Assembly: GCF_003725735.1 (NCBI RefSeq)
Contig: NZ_RJTM01000122.1
Coordinates: forward strand, 1 to 64,000
Direction: 5' to 3'
Source: Sinomicrobium pectinilyticum
GTDB taxonomy: Bacteria > Bacteroidota > Bacteroidia > Flavobacteriales > Flavobacteriaceae
DNA: 64,000 bases
Part shown: in pieces, positions 36,091 to 46,217 of the stretch
How the letters are laid out: the number at the start of each line of letters is the position of its first letter
Position numbering within the stretch: the stretch's first letter is position 1
The notes under the pieces: generated by a model
Told to the model about the DNA's origin: nothing
What the model saw: the letters and a program-made list of their open reading frames with translations, nothing else
The model's database searches: none
Program-made: the position numbers and the translations under genes

Positions 36091-37053
36091 TTATACCGTT
36101 TCTGACTTTAAAATGCTTATTATTTGCTGCGCCAGCTCCGTTCCTATCCTGTCCTGTGCTTCTTTGGTTGCAGCCCCGATGTGTGGAGTAAGGGAGATCT
36201 TAGGGTGCATGAGTATCTTAACAGCCGGAGTAGGCTCGTTCTCAAAAACATCCAGTCCTGCAAAGGCTACTTTTCCGCTGTCCAGGGCATTTACAAGCTC
36301 TACCTCATCAATGATCCCGCCCCTGGAAGCATTAATAATGGCCACACCGTCTTTCATTATTTCCAGTTCCTTTTTCCCGATAACATATTCTTTCTGGGCC
36401 GGAACATGCAGGGTAATGAAGTCCGATTGCCTGTAAACTTCATCCAGTGGTTGTGTTTTGATCTTCACTTTAACGAACTGCCCGTCAAAGAAGTCAACAA
36501 CAACATCAACCTTGTCTACGAACGTATCGGCAGCTATAACTTTCATTCCCACGCCCAAAGCTATTTTGGCGACTTCAATACCAATACGTCCGAGGCCTAC
36601 GATCCCCAGTGTTTTACCACGGAGTTCTATTCCGCCGGCATACGCTTTTTTCAATTGGGCGAATTTAGTCTCTCCTTCAAGAGGCATATTTCTGTTGGCA
36701 TCATACAAAAATCGTACACCTCCGTAAAGATGGGCGAATACCAACTCCGCTACTGATTGGGAAGAGGAGGCAGGGGTGTTGATAACGCTGAGCCCTTTGG
36801 AACGCGCATATTCTACGTCAATATTGTCCATACCTACACCCCCGCGGCCTATAACCTTAATACTGCTGCAGGCGTCAATAATATCTTTTCTTACCTTGGT
36901 CGCAGAACGGACAAGGATCACATCTATCTGGTTTTCGTTGATATACGGAATAAGCTGCTCCTGGGCCACTTTGGTAGTGATTACCTCAAAACCTCCTTTT
37001 TCCAGGGCCTCAACTCCACTTTTTGAAATTCCGTCATTAGCTAATACTTTCAT
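36091..37053 (-). CDS. serA: D-3-phosphoglycerate dehydrogenase-type 2-hydroxyacid dehydrogenase
   Basis: The NAD-binding site is GIVGLGRIGIEVA. Substrate and catalytic motifs are GRGGVGMDNID, INASRGGIIDEVELVNAL and the terminal HIGAATKEAQ carrying the catalytic His. The 320-residue length shows that the C-terminal ACT domain of the long SerA type is absent. The gene is 67 bp downstream of serC on the same strand, so the pair supplies the first two steps of serine synthesis. That context supports SerA over other hydroxyacid dehydrogenases. Confidence 0.92.
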   Translation of the reverse strand: MKVLANDGISKSGVEALEKGGFEVITTKVAQEQLIPYINENQIDVILVRSATKVRKDIIDACSSIKVIGRGGVGMDNIDVEYARSKGLSVINTPASSSQSVAELVFAHLYGGVRFLYDANRNMPLEGETKFAQLKKAYAGGIELRGKTLGIVGLGRIGIEVAKIALGVGMKVIAADTFVDKVDVVVDFFDGQFVKVKIKTQPLDEVYRQSDFITLHVPAQKEYVIGKKELEIMKDGVAIINASRGGIIDEVELVNALDSGKVAFAGLDVFENEPTPAVKILMHPKISLTPHIGAATKEAQDRIGTELAQQIISILKSETV

Positions 37054-37120
37054 GTCTCTGTTTTTTGATATGTTCCCGGAAGGGGAACCGAATTATTATG
37101 GGTTGTTGCTATATGTTGCG

Positions 37121-38191
37121 TTATCCGACTTTTTTCTCCAGTTCCTGCATGGTTTCCACGAGTACTTTAGCGCTTTCCACCGAAAGGGCATTGTACATGG
37201 AAGCACGGTATCCGCCGACACTTCTGTGACCGTTGAGCCCATTGATGCCCGCTCCTTTCCATAAGGCATCGAAAGCTTCCTTATGTGCTTCATCTGTCAG
37301 GTTGAAGGTCACATTCATTGAACTTCTGTCTTCCGTAGCTGCAAAACCTTTGAACAGCGGGTTCCGGTCTATTTCGTTATATACCAGCGAAGCCTTTTCT
37401 TCATTGATCTTTTCAATAGCGGCAATACCACCGAGGTCTTTCAGCCATTGCAGGGTAAGCATGGATACGTATACGGCAAATACCGCGGGTGTGTTGAACA
37501 TACTGTCTTTATCGAGGTGGACTTTATAGTCCAGCATGGAAGGGATGGAACGCGACACTTTTCCCAGGATGTCTTCTTTGATAACAACAAGAGTGGTCCC
37601 TGCCGGTCCCATGTTCTTCTGGGCGCCTGCATAGATGAGGCCGAACTTGGAGAAATCCAGTTGCCTGGAAAAAATATCCGAGCTCATATCGCAAACCAGC
37701 GGCACGTTTGTTTCCGGGAAATCCTTTATCTGGGTACCGAAAATGGTGTTGTTACTGGTACAGTGAAAATAATCCGCATCTGCGGGAATGGAGTATCCCT
37801 TGGGGATGTAATTGAAATTGGCATCTTTCGAGGAAGCTACTTCTACTACCTCTCCCAGAACTTTAGCTTCCTTTATGGCCTTGCTGCTCCACGTACCGGT
37901 GTTCAGGTAAGCTGCTTTTTTTTCGAGGAGGTTATAGGGAACCATCAAAAACTCCAGGCTTGCACCTCCCTGGAGAAATAGAGCTTTATACCCTTTTCCT
38001 TCCAGCCCCAGCAGTTCTATGGCCAGGGAACGGGCGTTCTCCATGACATCTATAAAATCTTTACTCCTGTGGGATATTTCTATTAATGAAAGGTCCAAAC
38101 CATTGAAATTAATAACTGCTTCTGAGGCTTTTTTCAATACCTCCTGCGGAAGCACACAGGGACCTGCGCTAAAATTGTGTTTTTTCATCAT
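37121..38191 (-). CDS. serC: Phosphoserine aminotransferase
   Basis: A 356-residue class V aminotransferase beginning HNFSAGPCVLPQEVL. It has LFLQGGASLEF for phosphate/PLP binding, the PLP lysine in YAGAQKNMGPAG, and the C-terminal GHRSVGGYRASMYNALS. It makes phosphoserine from 3-phosphohydroxypyruvate. It is followed by serA. Confidence 0.97.
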   Translation of the reverse strand: MMKKHNFSAGPCVLPQEVLKKASEAVINFNGLDLSLIEISHRSKDFIDVMENARSLAIELLGLEGKGYKALFLQGGASLEFLMVPYNLLEKKAAYLNTGTWSSKAIKEAKVLGEVVEVASSKDANFNYIPKGYSIPADADYFHCTSNNTIFGTQIKDFPETNVPLVCDMSSDIFSRQLDFSKFGLIYAGAQKNMGPAGTTLVVIKEDILGKVSRSIPSMLDYKVHLDKDSMFNTPAVFAVYVSMLTLQWLKDLGGIAAIEKINEEKASLVYNEIDRNPLFKGFAATEDRSSMNVTFNLTDEAHKEAFDALWKGAGINGLNGHRSVGGYRASMYNALSVESAKVLVETMQELEKKVG

Positions 38192-38277
38192 GTGGATTTG
38201 ACAATGTTGTGTTGAATGTTCTATGCAAAAATGCTAAAATTACGAGGAAAAACAGTTATAAAAACGATAAATATTTG

Positions 38278-39339
38278 TTATATTCTTAACAGGAATTCAA
38301 CCGTATTTACACCGTCCGCATAATCCCATAATTCCGGTTTTTGTGTCTTTCCGAAAGCCACTTCACCGGGAGTAAAATCACTGGCCACAATACATTGTAT
38401 TTTTTCGGAATCTTTGGTCAATTTCTCTCTTAAGCCGTCCGCGCTTTTATATGTTTCATAGAAAAGGGTGGCAATGGGAGAAGCATAGCTTTCATCTTCC
38501 TTCAGCATTAAAAACCCATTTTCCCGGAGTTTATAAAGGCTCATCAGGTAAACCGCTTTGTTGTAGTCGTAGTTATTGGCGTATTTGGGTATTTCTATAA
38601 TGTCCCTGAAGGGATATACGGCCCCGAAAAACCTGTCGAAATCATAATTTTCCGGGACAAATAGTTTGGAGACATTCCTGCAACCGAGGCCGAAATAACG
38701 GAAGATGTCTTCTCCCAGCGCAGCGAGCTGCGCATCGGTTTCTTTTCCTGTAAGAACGGCCACGGAATTCCTGTTCCTGCGAATGATATTGGGCTTTTTT
38801 CCGAAATAATATTCGAAGTACCTGGATGTGTTGTCACTGCCGGTGGCAATAACAGCATCGAATGCTTCCAGTTTGTCTTCGGTAAATGTTATCCTGCTTT
38901 TCAAGGAAGGTTCCGCATATTGCAGGTATTTGGCCAGGTAGGGGAGCAGGTGCCGGTCGTTTGAGGATTGCTTGACGATAACGGAATGTCCGCAGAGAAG
39001 TACGCTCATAAAATCGTGAAAACCTACCAGCGGAATATTACCCGCCATAATCACTGCCACTTTTCGGGAAGATGCGGGTTGAACGCGGTAATCAGAAAGC
39101 CATTGCAAAAGGTTCTCCTTCGTGAGGGCAAGGGACCATTGGTCGAGGGCGAATGCCAGGTTTTCTTTGGTGAACCATCCGTTGCTTTCTTCCGCCAGTT
39201 TCAACTGGTGCCTGAAACCCTCATAAAACAGCTCATTGTGTAAAATGCCTTCCTTTTTGCTGTGTTGTATCTCACGGAACTGCCCGAGAAATTCTCCTAA
39301 TTTAACAAAAGCCTCTATGTTTTTTTGCAGTGGATGCAT
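38278..39339 (-). CDS. Acyl-CoA reductase (LuxC-like)
   Basis: The frame is open upstream to 39375, but the natural start is the ATG at 39339 (MHPLQKNIEAFVKLGEFL), giving 353 residues. The protein matches the LuxC/acyl-CoA reductase family: VAVIMAGNIPLVGFHDFMSVL, IATGSDNTSRYFEYYF, RRNRNSVAVLTG and GLGCRNVSKLFVPE with the catalytic Cys. No luxD/E genes are nearby. In flavobacteria the gene is regularly next to a ferredoxin gene, as here (divergent, 178 bp apart). The physiological substrate is unknown. Confidence 0.88.
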   Translation of the reverse strand: MHPLQKNIEAFVKLGEFLGQFREIQHSKKEGILHNELFYEGFRHQLKLAEESNGWFTKENLAFALDQWSLALTKENLLQWLSDYRVQPASSRKVAVIMAGNIPLVGFHDFMSVLLCGHSVIVKQSSNDRHLLPYLAKYLQYAEPSLKSRITFTEDKLEAFDAVIATGSDNTSRYFEYYFGKKPNIIRRNRNSVAVLTGKETDAQLAALGEDIFRYFGLGCRNVSKLFVPENYDFDRFFGAVYPFRDIIEIPKYANNYDYNKAVYLMSLYKLRENGFLMLKEDESYASPIATLFYETYKSADGLREKLTKDSEKIQCIVASDFTPGEVAFGKTQKPELWDYADGVNTVEFLLRI

Positions 39340-39412
39340 AGTCGTAAGAATAATTTTTTTAAAAGAAAATATCAAAAAACAGGCGTATTCAGGAACTTAT
39401 AGCGGGTTTTGA

Positions 39413-39868
<456 letters not shown>

Positions 39869-39891
39869 CGGGAATGTGTAAAGGAAATATA

Positions 39892-39926
39892 AAAACGCTG
39901 ATCTTTACGGGTCAGCGTTTTCTTTT
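39892..39926. terminator. Bidirectional terminator overlapping the end of the fic gene
   Basis: A 10-bp stem (AAAACGCTGA at 39892-39901, TCAGCGTTTT at 39912-39921) with a 10-base loop is followed by a T-rich tract on the + strand. It ends the ferredoxin transcript. The right arm contains the stop codon and last codons of the converging fic gene. Confidence 0.88.
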
Positions 39927-40868
39927 TCTGTTGGTCATGTAATCTTCTATGGCTTCTTTGGTGGTGAGCCAGTTCCTGCCTTCCTTATAGGCATCTATTT
40001 TTCCCTGGCGTGCCAGTAAACTGATATATTCCTGCCCGTAAGGCAAACTCTCTTCTTCTACGAGATTGGAAATCTCCTTGTACTCATAATCACTTCCCGG
40101 AAGTGCGCTTATGTAAATATTCAGGGTGCGTTCCAGTGCCTGGGATATAAGGAGTATTAATTTATGGTAATTGCCCCGGTTGGCCTGGTTGAGTGCTTCG
40201 TAATATTTTTTTCTGTCATTTTTCAGGATAATGGCAGGGGGGAAGCCTTTTCGCATGAGCAAAAGGTTCATGGCAAGACGCACGGTCCTGCCGTTACCAT
40301 CAAAGAACGGATGTATCCAGACAAATTTATGATGGAACACGGTAGCCAGTTCGATATCGTTCAGGCCGGCAGGATTATTTTGAACGAAATCTATGAGTTC
40401 GTCCAGAAGGCCTGATACTTTCTTGGCATTCGGCGGTGTGAAATTGGCTCCTGAAATACGTACGCCACCATTGCGGAGACGCCCGGCAAATTCATCTTCT
40501 ATACTTCGCAGGATATATCCGTGGAGGGAAAGAATGTCGGAACTTTTCAGGGCGTACGTCGTGTTTTCTACCAATGTATACAAATGGTGTATGGCACTCT
40601 CGTGGTTTTTGGCCTCGAAGTGTTCGCGGAGCGATTTGCCCTTGATGGTGATCCCTTCCTGTAAGACCATTTGTGTCTCTCTCAGGCTTAAGGTGTTCCC
40701 TTCAATACTGTTGGAATTGTAAGTCCATTCGATCATAAGGCTCTCCTTTATTTTCCGGAGGGCAATGGCGGGCAGGGGGCGTTGATTTTTCAATACTTCC
40801 TTTTTATCCAGAAGCCTGTCAAAAACACCCTGTAAATCATTGTGGTATGTCGTATCTATCTCCCACAC
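39912..40868 (-). CDS. Fic family protein with built-in inhibitory helix
   Basis: The Fic core has the full motif HPFFDGNGRTVR (H186-R197). The N-terminal inhibitory helix motif (S/T)xxxE(G/N) is present as S52-NSI-E56-G57, so this is a class II Fic protein that is autoinhibited. The N-terminal DUF4172-like region and a C-terminal winged-helix stretch (SLLARQGKIDAYKEGRNWLTTKEAIEDYM) complete the protein. Fic enzymes usually transfer AMP to target hydroxyls. No separate antitoxin gene is adjacent, in keeping with the internal helix. Target unknown. Confidence 0.93.
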   Translation of the reverse strand: MWEIDTTYHNDLQGVFDRLLDKKEVLKNQRPLPAIALRKIKESLMIEWTYNSNSIEGNTLSLRETQMVLQEGITIKGKSLREHFEAKNHESAIHHLYTLVENTTYALKSSDILSLHGYILRSIEDEFAGRLRNGGVRISGANFTPPNAKKVSGLLDELIDFVQNNPAGLNDIELATVFHHKFVWIHPFFDGNGRTVRLAMNLLLMRKGFPPAIILKNDRKKYYEALNQANRGNYHKLILLISQALERTLNIYISALPGSDYEYKEISNLVEEESLPYGQEYISLLARQGKIDAYKEGRNWLTTKEAIEDYMTNRKRKR

Positions 40869-40959
40869 ACCACAAAGTTATAAAATCGTTTGGATTAAAA
40901 AAATATTTTATCCGATATTAAGAAATCGTTACCCGTATATTTTTCCGGATGTTTTACCT

Positions 40960-40967
40960 TATATTTG
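40960..40967 (+). promoter_or_regulatory. Bacteroidota-type -7 element
   Basis: TATATTTG is an exact TAnnTTTG. Transcription would begin at about 40972, which rules out an in-frame ATG at 40965 as the start of the following gene and supports the ATG at 40995. Confidence 0.6.
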
Positions 40968-40994
40968 AGATACCAAATCTTAAATTTTTATATC

Positions 40995-41372
40995 ATGAAA
41001 AAACATGCTTTTTACGGGATATTTTTTTTGGCCCTTTTCTTTTCACATGCCGGATTTTCTTCCGGTTTTCCCTCTGCTTATGTGTTTTCTCCGGTTGTTA
41101 CCGGCAACACGATTGAGGTCCGCATAACCTATGTCGACATTCATGGCAACCCGGCACAGGGGAATGTTATGGTGAGTGGTCTTTATGCCGTTGACCAGGA
41201 CTCGGGAGAGACTTATTACGCGGACAGGGAGGGGATTTTTCAAATCCCGGAAGGAACTTATCGCTTTGACGCGGAACGTACCGGTCCCTGGGAGGGCATT
41301 GTGCCGAAAGTGGAGACGATAGTGGCAGGAGAACCTTATGTTGTGGTGGAACTTACCCATTGGTACGAGTAG
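40995..41372 (+). CDS. Uncharacterised secreted beta-sandwich protein (125 aa)
   Basis: Starting at 40995 (chosen because the promoter element lies over the earlier ATG), the protein has a signal peptide of about 20 residues (KKHAFYGIFFLALFFSHAGFSSG). It is followed by about 105 residues of short beta strands resembling a carboxypeptidase-regulatory-like or Ig-type fold (TVVEVRITYVDIHGNPAQGNV-like pattern and YRFDAERTG). I recognise no family. It is a stand-alone gene with its own promoter and terminator. Confidence 0.75.
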   Translation: MKKHAFYGIFFLALFFSHAGFSSGFPSAYVFSPVVTGNTIEVRITYVDIHGNPAQGNVMVSGLYAVDQDSGETYYADREGIFQIPEGTYRFDAERTGPWEGIVPKVETIVAGEPYVVVELTHWYE

Positions 41373-41389
41373 ATACCGGAAGTAAAAAA

Positions 41390-41427
41390 GGCCGTGTTGC
41401 TTAAAAAAACACGGCCCTGATATTTTT
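41390..41427. terminator. Bidirectional intrinsic terminator
   Basis: A 9-bp GC-rich stem (GGCCGTGTT at 41390-41398, AACACGGCC at 41408-41416) has an A-run on its left and a T-rich stretch on its right. It separates the converging small secreted protein gene and the TonB-type receptor gene. Confidence 0.9.
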
Positions 41428-41441
41428 GCGACGGGAATACA

Positions 41442-44255
41442 TTAAAAACCGCGGAACCTACCGCCGCCTCGTCTTCGTCTTCCTCCGGGGCCTTCAGGCC
41501 CGCCTTTTCCACCGAACTTGTCCAGTTTACAGCTCAGAGAGAACATCACGTATCGCTTTAATACGGTGTTTTCCACATCCTGTATATAAGAATCCGTAAT
41601 AGTCCGCATGGTGCCCACATTCTGGTCCAGGAGATCGTATACCTTTACCTTGAACGTCATCTTGTCTTTCATGAAATTATACCCGATACTGCTGTTCCAG
41701 AGCCAGAAAGATTTCCGGAACCCGTCTGCGATGTTGGAATTGTAAGTGTATCCGAAATCATTCCCGAAAACAATATTTTTCGGCCAGTAAGATGTGGTCA
41801 GTATTTTGAAAGTATGGCGGAAATTCGACGTTTTGTCAATGCTGTAATTGGTATACCTGGATTCGTTGTAATTAAAATTATAGCTCGGTTCTACGGTGAG
41901 CAACTCCCCGTATTCCCAGGTAAACGAACCGGAAGGGCTGATAGATATATTATGGGCCTTGAAATTTTCGTTATTGGTAATACCCCGGTTCATGGAAAGG
42001 TTGGCATTTAAGCCGAGATTGTATTTGAAGATGTGTTCCTCTTTCTTCCTGGAAGTGTTCCAGTTCATTCCCAGTATTCCGCTGTAGGTGCCGTTCAGGT
42101 TCTGGTATGTGGTGGTCCTTTTGAAGTTTTCGTCAAAAGTGGTAACATTTACTATTTTGTTCTCGTCATAACTTATGTTTCCGTATGCGAAAAAACCTGT
42201 TCTTTTGGCAAAGTCGTAATTGTTGTAGTTAAAGTAAACGGAATGGCCCCTGGTGGGATCCAGGTCCGGGTTCCCTATGGTGGTATTCAGGGGGTTGGAA
42301 AGGTCTTCCACCGGCAGGAGTTGCGTGGCCGAAGGGAGGTTAACCCTGTAGTTATAATTGACAAACAGCGATTTTCCCTTGGACATTTCATATCGCAGGT
42401 TAGCGCGTACGGAGGGATAAATATATTGTTCCTTCAGCTTCGTATGTTCTCCCAGGTAGATGGAGGAGTTGTCGTAATCGGTAATATTTGTCCCCAGGTT
42501 GAGCCGTCCCTGGAGTTTGCTTTTGCGCATCCGCAATCCTATGGAAGGACTAACGGTATTCCTTTGGGATTCGGTGTAATTAGACAACGGATCGTTCCGG
42601 TCGGTATAATCTCCGGTAGCCTCCTGAAAATTGAACGTCTCCCTGCTGGAGGTAGACTTATCGGTGTCGTAGCCTATTCCCCCGGTAAGGCTCAGAGAGT
42701 CGGTAATGGGCTCGGTATATCTGAGGTTCAGGGAATAATTGTCTGTTTTGTTTTCATTGATTTCCTTCTGGTCGCGAATATCGTCAGGGTCATCATTCTG
42801 GTAAAATACGGTTGAGGACCGGTTGATCCCTTCCGAATCATTGGAGGAATTGTTGTTCCCGAACCGGAAATTCATATATCGCCCTTTTTTGCTGAATCGT
42901 CGCACGATAAAGAGGTCTGACCGGAAGCTTTCCCTGTTCGCCGAACTGTTGTTGACCGATTCGCTTTCGTTGAGCAGGTCTCCGTTTTCATCTACGGAAA
43001 ACTGGGTTTGACTGGAACTGAAGTCTGAATCGGTTTTATTCAGGGTAGGAGAGAACCCTATGGTGGTCAGGGAGTCCAGTTCGTATTCGAGATTGGCATT
43101 GAAACTATGGTCCCTCGAGTCGTTGACGGTTGTATTTTCTGAGTTGGAGGTAAATTCTCCTTCCGGGGTAAGGTTTATTTGTTCCGTCCGGTTGTCATTT
43201 TCCCTGTTGGTCTGGGTGTAGAAATAACTCGCATCTGTCTCCAGTTTGTCCTTAAAGAAGTCATCGGCGAAGGTCAGCCCCCCCAGATGCGAAGTAGTTA
43301 TCCCGGAGCCTGTGGAGCCAAAGGACACACCATTGACATTTATTCCTCCCTGGCCATTGCCCCAGACATTTCTTCCGCCTCCCATGGCATCGAATATTTC
43401 ATCCATGGAAAAACCGATGCTGTTAATGTTGTTGCTCCCGCCCAGGACACTTATTCTTTGTCCTTCATTGAAATAATTTAAAAAGAGGTTTGCCTCATAG
43501 CGGTCGTCCGTCCCGTAACCTCCTGTCGCCCGGCCGAAATACCCTTTGTTCTTACCCTGTTTTATGGTGAGGTTAATGGTCTTCTCATCGGAACTGGCAT
43601 CTTCACCGGAGAGTTCTTCTTCCTTGGTCTTGGTGTCCGAAACCTGGATTTTCTCTATGAGATCCGAAGGCAGGTTTTTAGTGGCGATCTGGCCGTCGTT
43701 CCCGAAAAAGGGTTTGCCGTCCACCAGTACCTTGCTTACTTCTTTGCCGTTTACCGTGATCTTTCCGTCGGTACCTACTTCTACTCCGGGGAGTTGTTTC
43801 AGTAAGGTTTCTACGTTGGAATCGGGACGTACTTTAAAGGAAGCCGCATTGAATTCCAGCGTATCCTTCTTCACCTGTATCGGCGGGGCTTCTCCCTGTA
43901 CCACGACTTCGGCGAGTTCATCTGCGCTTTCCTGTAATTCGATAATACCGAGGTCAAGGGGATCATTAAGGGCCTCTATCGATCTGGAATATTGCTGGTA
44001 ACCGATAAAAGAAACTTTGATATAGGTCGGTTCGTCGGTTTTCCGGACCTCCAGTGAGAAAGAACCGGAGCGGTTGCTTATGGTATAATCCAGTACCGTG
44101 GAATCTTTCTGGGAAGACAGGTAAACGGTGGCAGATTCCAGGGGTGACTGATCCAGGGCGTCGACAACCCTTCCTTTGATTTCTACGGTGTTCTGGGAAA
44201 ATAAAAGTGAGGTCCACAGCAGCACTATGGAGGTGAGTAGGGATCGGTAATACAT
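41442..44255 (-). CDS. TonB-dependent-receptor-like outer membrane beta-barrel protein
   Basis: The signal peptide ends LLFSQ (about 1-21). A carboxypeptidase-regulatory domain (about 22-110, VEIKGRVVDALDQSPLESATVYL) and a plug domain (about 125-230, GKITVNGKEVSKVLVDGKPFFG) precede a long beta barrel of the OMP_b-brl_3 type. The C-terminal 25 residues are an unusual Gly/Arg/Pro tail (GGKGGPEGPGG...RGGGRF). No SusD partner is adjacent, so this belongs to the outer_membrane beta-barrel family separate from SusC. The ligand is unknown; some relatives take part in metal or peptide uptake. Confidence 0.9.
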   Translation of the reverse strand: MYYRSLLTSIVLLWTSLLFSQNTVEIKGRVVDALDQSPLESATVYLSSQKDSTVLDYTISNRSGSFSLEVRKTDEPTYIKVSFIGYQQYSRSIEALNDPLDLGIIELQESADELAEVVVQGEAPPIQVKKDTLEFNAASFKVRPDSNVETLLKQLPGVEVGTDGKITVNGKEVSKVLVDGKPFFGNDGQIATKNLPSDLIEKIQVSDTKTKEEELSGEDASSDEKTINLTIKQGKNKGYFGRATGGYGTDDRYEANLFLNYFNEGQRISVLGGSNNINSIGFSMDEIFDAMGGGRNVWGNGQGGINVNGVSFGSTGSGITTSHLGGLTFADDFFKDKLETDASYFYTQTNRENDNRTEQINLTPEGEFTSNSENTTVNDSRDHSFNANLEYELDSLTTIGFSPTLNKTDSDFSSSQTQFSVDENGDLLNESESVNNSSANRESFRSDLFIVRRFSKKGRYMNFRFGNNNSSNDSEGINRSSTVFYQNDDPDDIRDQKEINENKTDNYSLNLRYTEPITDSLSLTGGIGYDTDKSTSSRETFNFQEATGDYTDRNDPLSNYTESQRNTVSPSIGLRMRKSKLQGRLNLGTNITDYDNSSIYLGEHTKLKEQYIYPSVRANLRYEMSKGKSLFVNYNYRVNLPSATQLLPVEDLSNPLNTTIGNPDLDPTRGHSVYFNYNNYDFAKRTGFFAYGNISYDENKIVNVTTFDENFKRTTTYQNLNGTYSGILGMNWNTSRKKEEHIFKYNLGLNANLSMNRGITNNENFKAHNISISPSGSFTWEYGELLTVEPSYNFNYNESRYTNYSIDKTSNFRHTFKILTTSYWPKNIVFGNDFGYTYNSNIADGFRKSFWLWNSSIGYNFMKDKMTFKVKVYDLLDQNVGTMRTITDSYIQDVENTVLKRYVMFSLSCKLDKFGGKGGPEGPGGRRRRGGGRFRGF

Positions 44256-44396
44256 TCTACGGCATCTGTTGGTTATAAAAAAGCTATATTACTGGTATTA
44301 TTAGATTTTTCCTATTGTGTTATAATATTTTAATACAATTTAACAGAAGTTTAATGGCTCGGTATCCGGGCATTTAGACCATTAAAGAGAAGATTG

Positions 44397-44434
44397 GTTT
44401 AAAAGAGGAAAAGATTTTTTTCCGTCTTTTAAAC
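44397..44434. repeat. 10-bp inverted repeat upstream of the receptor gene
   Basis: Arms GTTTAAAAGA (44397-44406) and TCTTTTAAAC (44425-44434) enclose a second, shorter complementary pair (GGAAA/TTTCC). It lies between the gamma-glutamyltransferase stop and the receptor start, 142 bp upstream of the latter. It may terminate the ggt transcript or serve as a regulatory site. Confidence 0.4.
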
Positions 44435-44489
44435 TGGAAGGTATGTCTTTTTCTTCTGAAGGAAAAAACAGGAGGGGAGGCTGTGACCG

Positions 44490-46184
44490 TTAATAACCGG
44501 CAGCGGCATCGTCCCCTCTTTTATCGGCGCCGCCTTCCAGTTTTCCGTCAGGAAGGACAAGAATAGCGTCAACTTTACCGAGTATGGGGGTACGGTCTTC
44601 GTTAATGAAGTATCCTTTTTGTTTCAGGCTGTCCAGTATTTCCGGGGAGAAAGCACCGGGTTCAAAGGTAATGGTATCAGGTAACCATTGATGGTGAAAC
44701 CTGGGAGCGTTTACCGCTTCCTGCATTCCCATATCGTATTCGTATACATTGAGGATGGTTTGCAGCACCGATGTTATAATGGTCGAACCTCCCGGCGTAC
44801 CTACTACCATCCACAGTTTTCCTTCTTTTTCCACAATGGTCGGGGTCATGGAGCTTAGCATACGTTTTTCCGGGGCTATACTGTTGGCTTCGGCACCGGT
44901 GAGTCCGAACATATTGGGTACGCCGGGTTTGGCACTGAAATCGTCCATCTCATTATTGAGAAAGAACCCCAGTTCATCACTGTAGAGTTTGGAACCGTAG
45001 GCACCGTTCAACGTAGTTGTTACCGAAACAGCATTACCGTAGGCATCTACTATGGAATAATGCGTGGTTTCATTACTTTCTGCCATCTGTATTTTACCAT
45101 GGGATATATCTGAAGATTTTGTGGCCCTGTCAAAAGAAAAATCCTGCATCCGCTTACGCAGGTAACGTTCGTTTAGCAGTATATTTTGAGGGATATCCGT
45201 AAAATCCGGGTCTCCGAGGAAATAGTTTCTGTCTGCATAAGCTCTTCGTTCGGCTTCGGTAATCACCTGTATGCTTTTTACCGAATTATGTCCGTATTCA
45301 TCCAGGGGATAAGGTGCTATCATCTGCATGATCTGTGCCAGCGTTATGCCTCCGCTGCTTGGGGGAGACATGGAAATTACCTTGAGGTCCCTGTAATTGA
45401 AAATTACCGGTATCCGCCACTTGGCATTATAACCGGCCAGGTCTTCCTCGGTTATAATACCTCCTTTACTTTGGATGAAGGCAGCGAGTTTACGGGCAGT
45501 TTCACCACGGTAGAAACCGTCTTTTCCCTCTTTTTGTATGCGTTTCAACGTTTGAGCCAGGACAGGGTATTTTATAGTATCGCCTTTGCGGAAAGGGGTA
45601 GCGAATAATGTACTGTCCCCGTTTACTTCTATGAAGAGATTGCGGTTGCTTTCCAGCCGTTTTTCCTGTTTTTCCGTAACTACAACTCCTTTTTCCGCAA
45701 GGGTTATGACCGGTTCCAGGACTTCATGGAAAGAGAGTAAGCCCAGTTTTCTGTGGGCTTCGAAAATACCGGCTACTGTTCCCGGCACACCTATGGCCAT
45801 TGCACCGAGCGTGCTTTTTCCCGGGACCACATTGCCCAGGCTGTCCAGGTACATGTCTTTATGGGCGGCAAGAGGGGCTTTCTCGCGGTAATCGAGGGCA
45901 CCTATTTCCCCATCCGCCTTGCGATATACCATAAAACCGCCGCCGCCGAGATTGCCGGCAAAAGGATAGGCAACGGCAAGTGCAAGTTCCGTAGCGGCCA
46001 TGGCATCAAAGGCATTTCCTCCTTTTTTCAGGATATCAATACCAATGGCGGAGGCTTCTTTCCGGGCAGATACGACCATGGCCTGATCCGTAATAAGCCC
46101 CGAAGAAGAGTTCTTGGTCTTACAACTGTTTATAAAAAGGAAGATACCTAGAAGGCAAATGAAGATTCTGGAGTGTGTGCTCAT
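44490..46184 (-). CDS. ggt: Gamma-glutamyltransferase, lipoprotein
   Basis: The signal ends in a lipobox (FINSC, C21). The enzyme matures by self-cleavage before the nucleophile T373 (NETTHYSIVD), giving large and small subunits. R100 in LDYREKAP and the GNLGGGGF and PSSGGI motifs form the gamma-glutamyl pocket, and GTPGGSTI lies near the end. It breaks down glutathione and other gamma-glutamyl compounds in the periplasm. Length 564 is normal. Confidence 0.96.
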   Translation of the reverse strand: MSTHSRIFICLLGIFLFINSCKTKNSSSGLITDQAMVVSARKEASAIGIDILKKGGNAFDAMAATELALAVAYPFAGNLGGGGFMVYRKADGEIGALDYREKAPLAAHKDMYLDSLGNVVPGKSTLGAMAIGVPGTVAGIFEAHRKLGLLSFHEVLEPVITLAEKGVVVTEKQEKRLESNRNLFIEVNGDSTLFATPFRKGDTIKYPVLAQTLKRIQKEGKDGFYRGETARKLAAFIQSKGGIITEEDLAGYNAKWRIPVIFNYRDLKVISMSPPSSGGITLAQIMQMIAPYPLDEYGHNSVKSIQVITEAERRAYADRNYFLGDPDFTDIPQNILLNERYLRKRMQDFSFDRATKSSDISHGKIQMAESNETTHYSIVDAYGNAVSVTTTLNGAYGSKLYSDELGFFLNNEMDDFSAKPGVPNMFGLTGAEANSIAPEKRMLSSMTPTIVEKEGKLWMVVGTPGGSTIITSVLQTILNVYEYDMGMQEAVNAPRFHHQWLPDTITFEPGAFSPEILDSLKQKGYFINEDRTPILGKVDAILVLPDGKLEGGADKRGDDAAAGY

Positions 46185-46217
46185 TGTTTAATTAAGTTTT
46201 TCGTTCAACGGGTTTTC

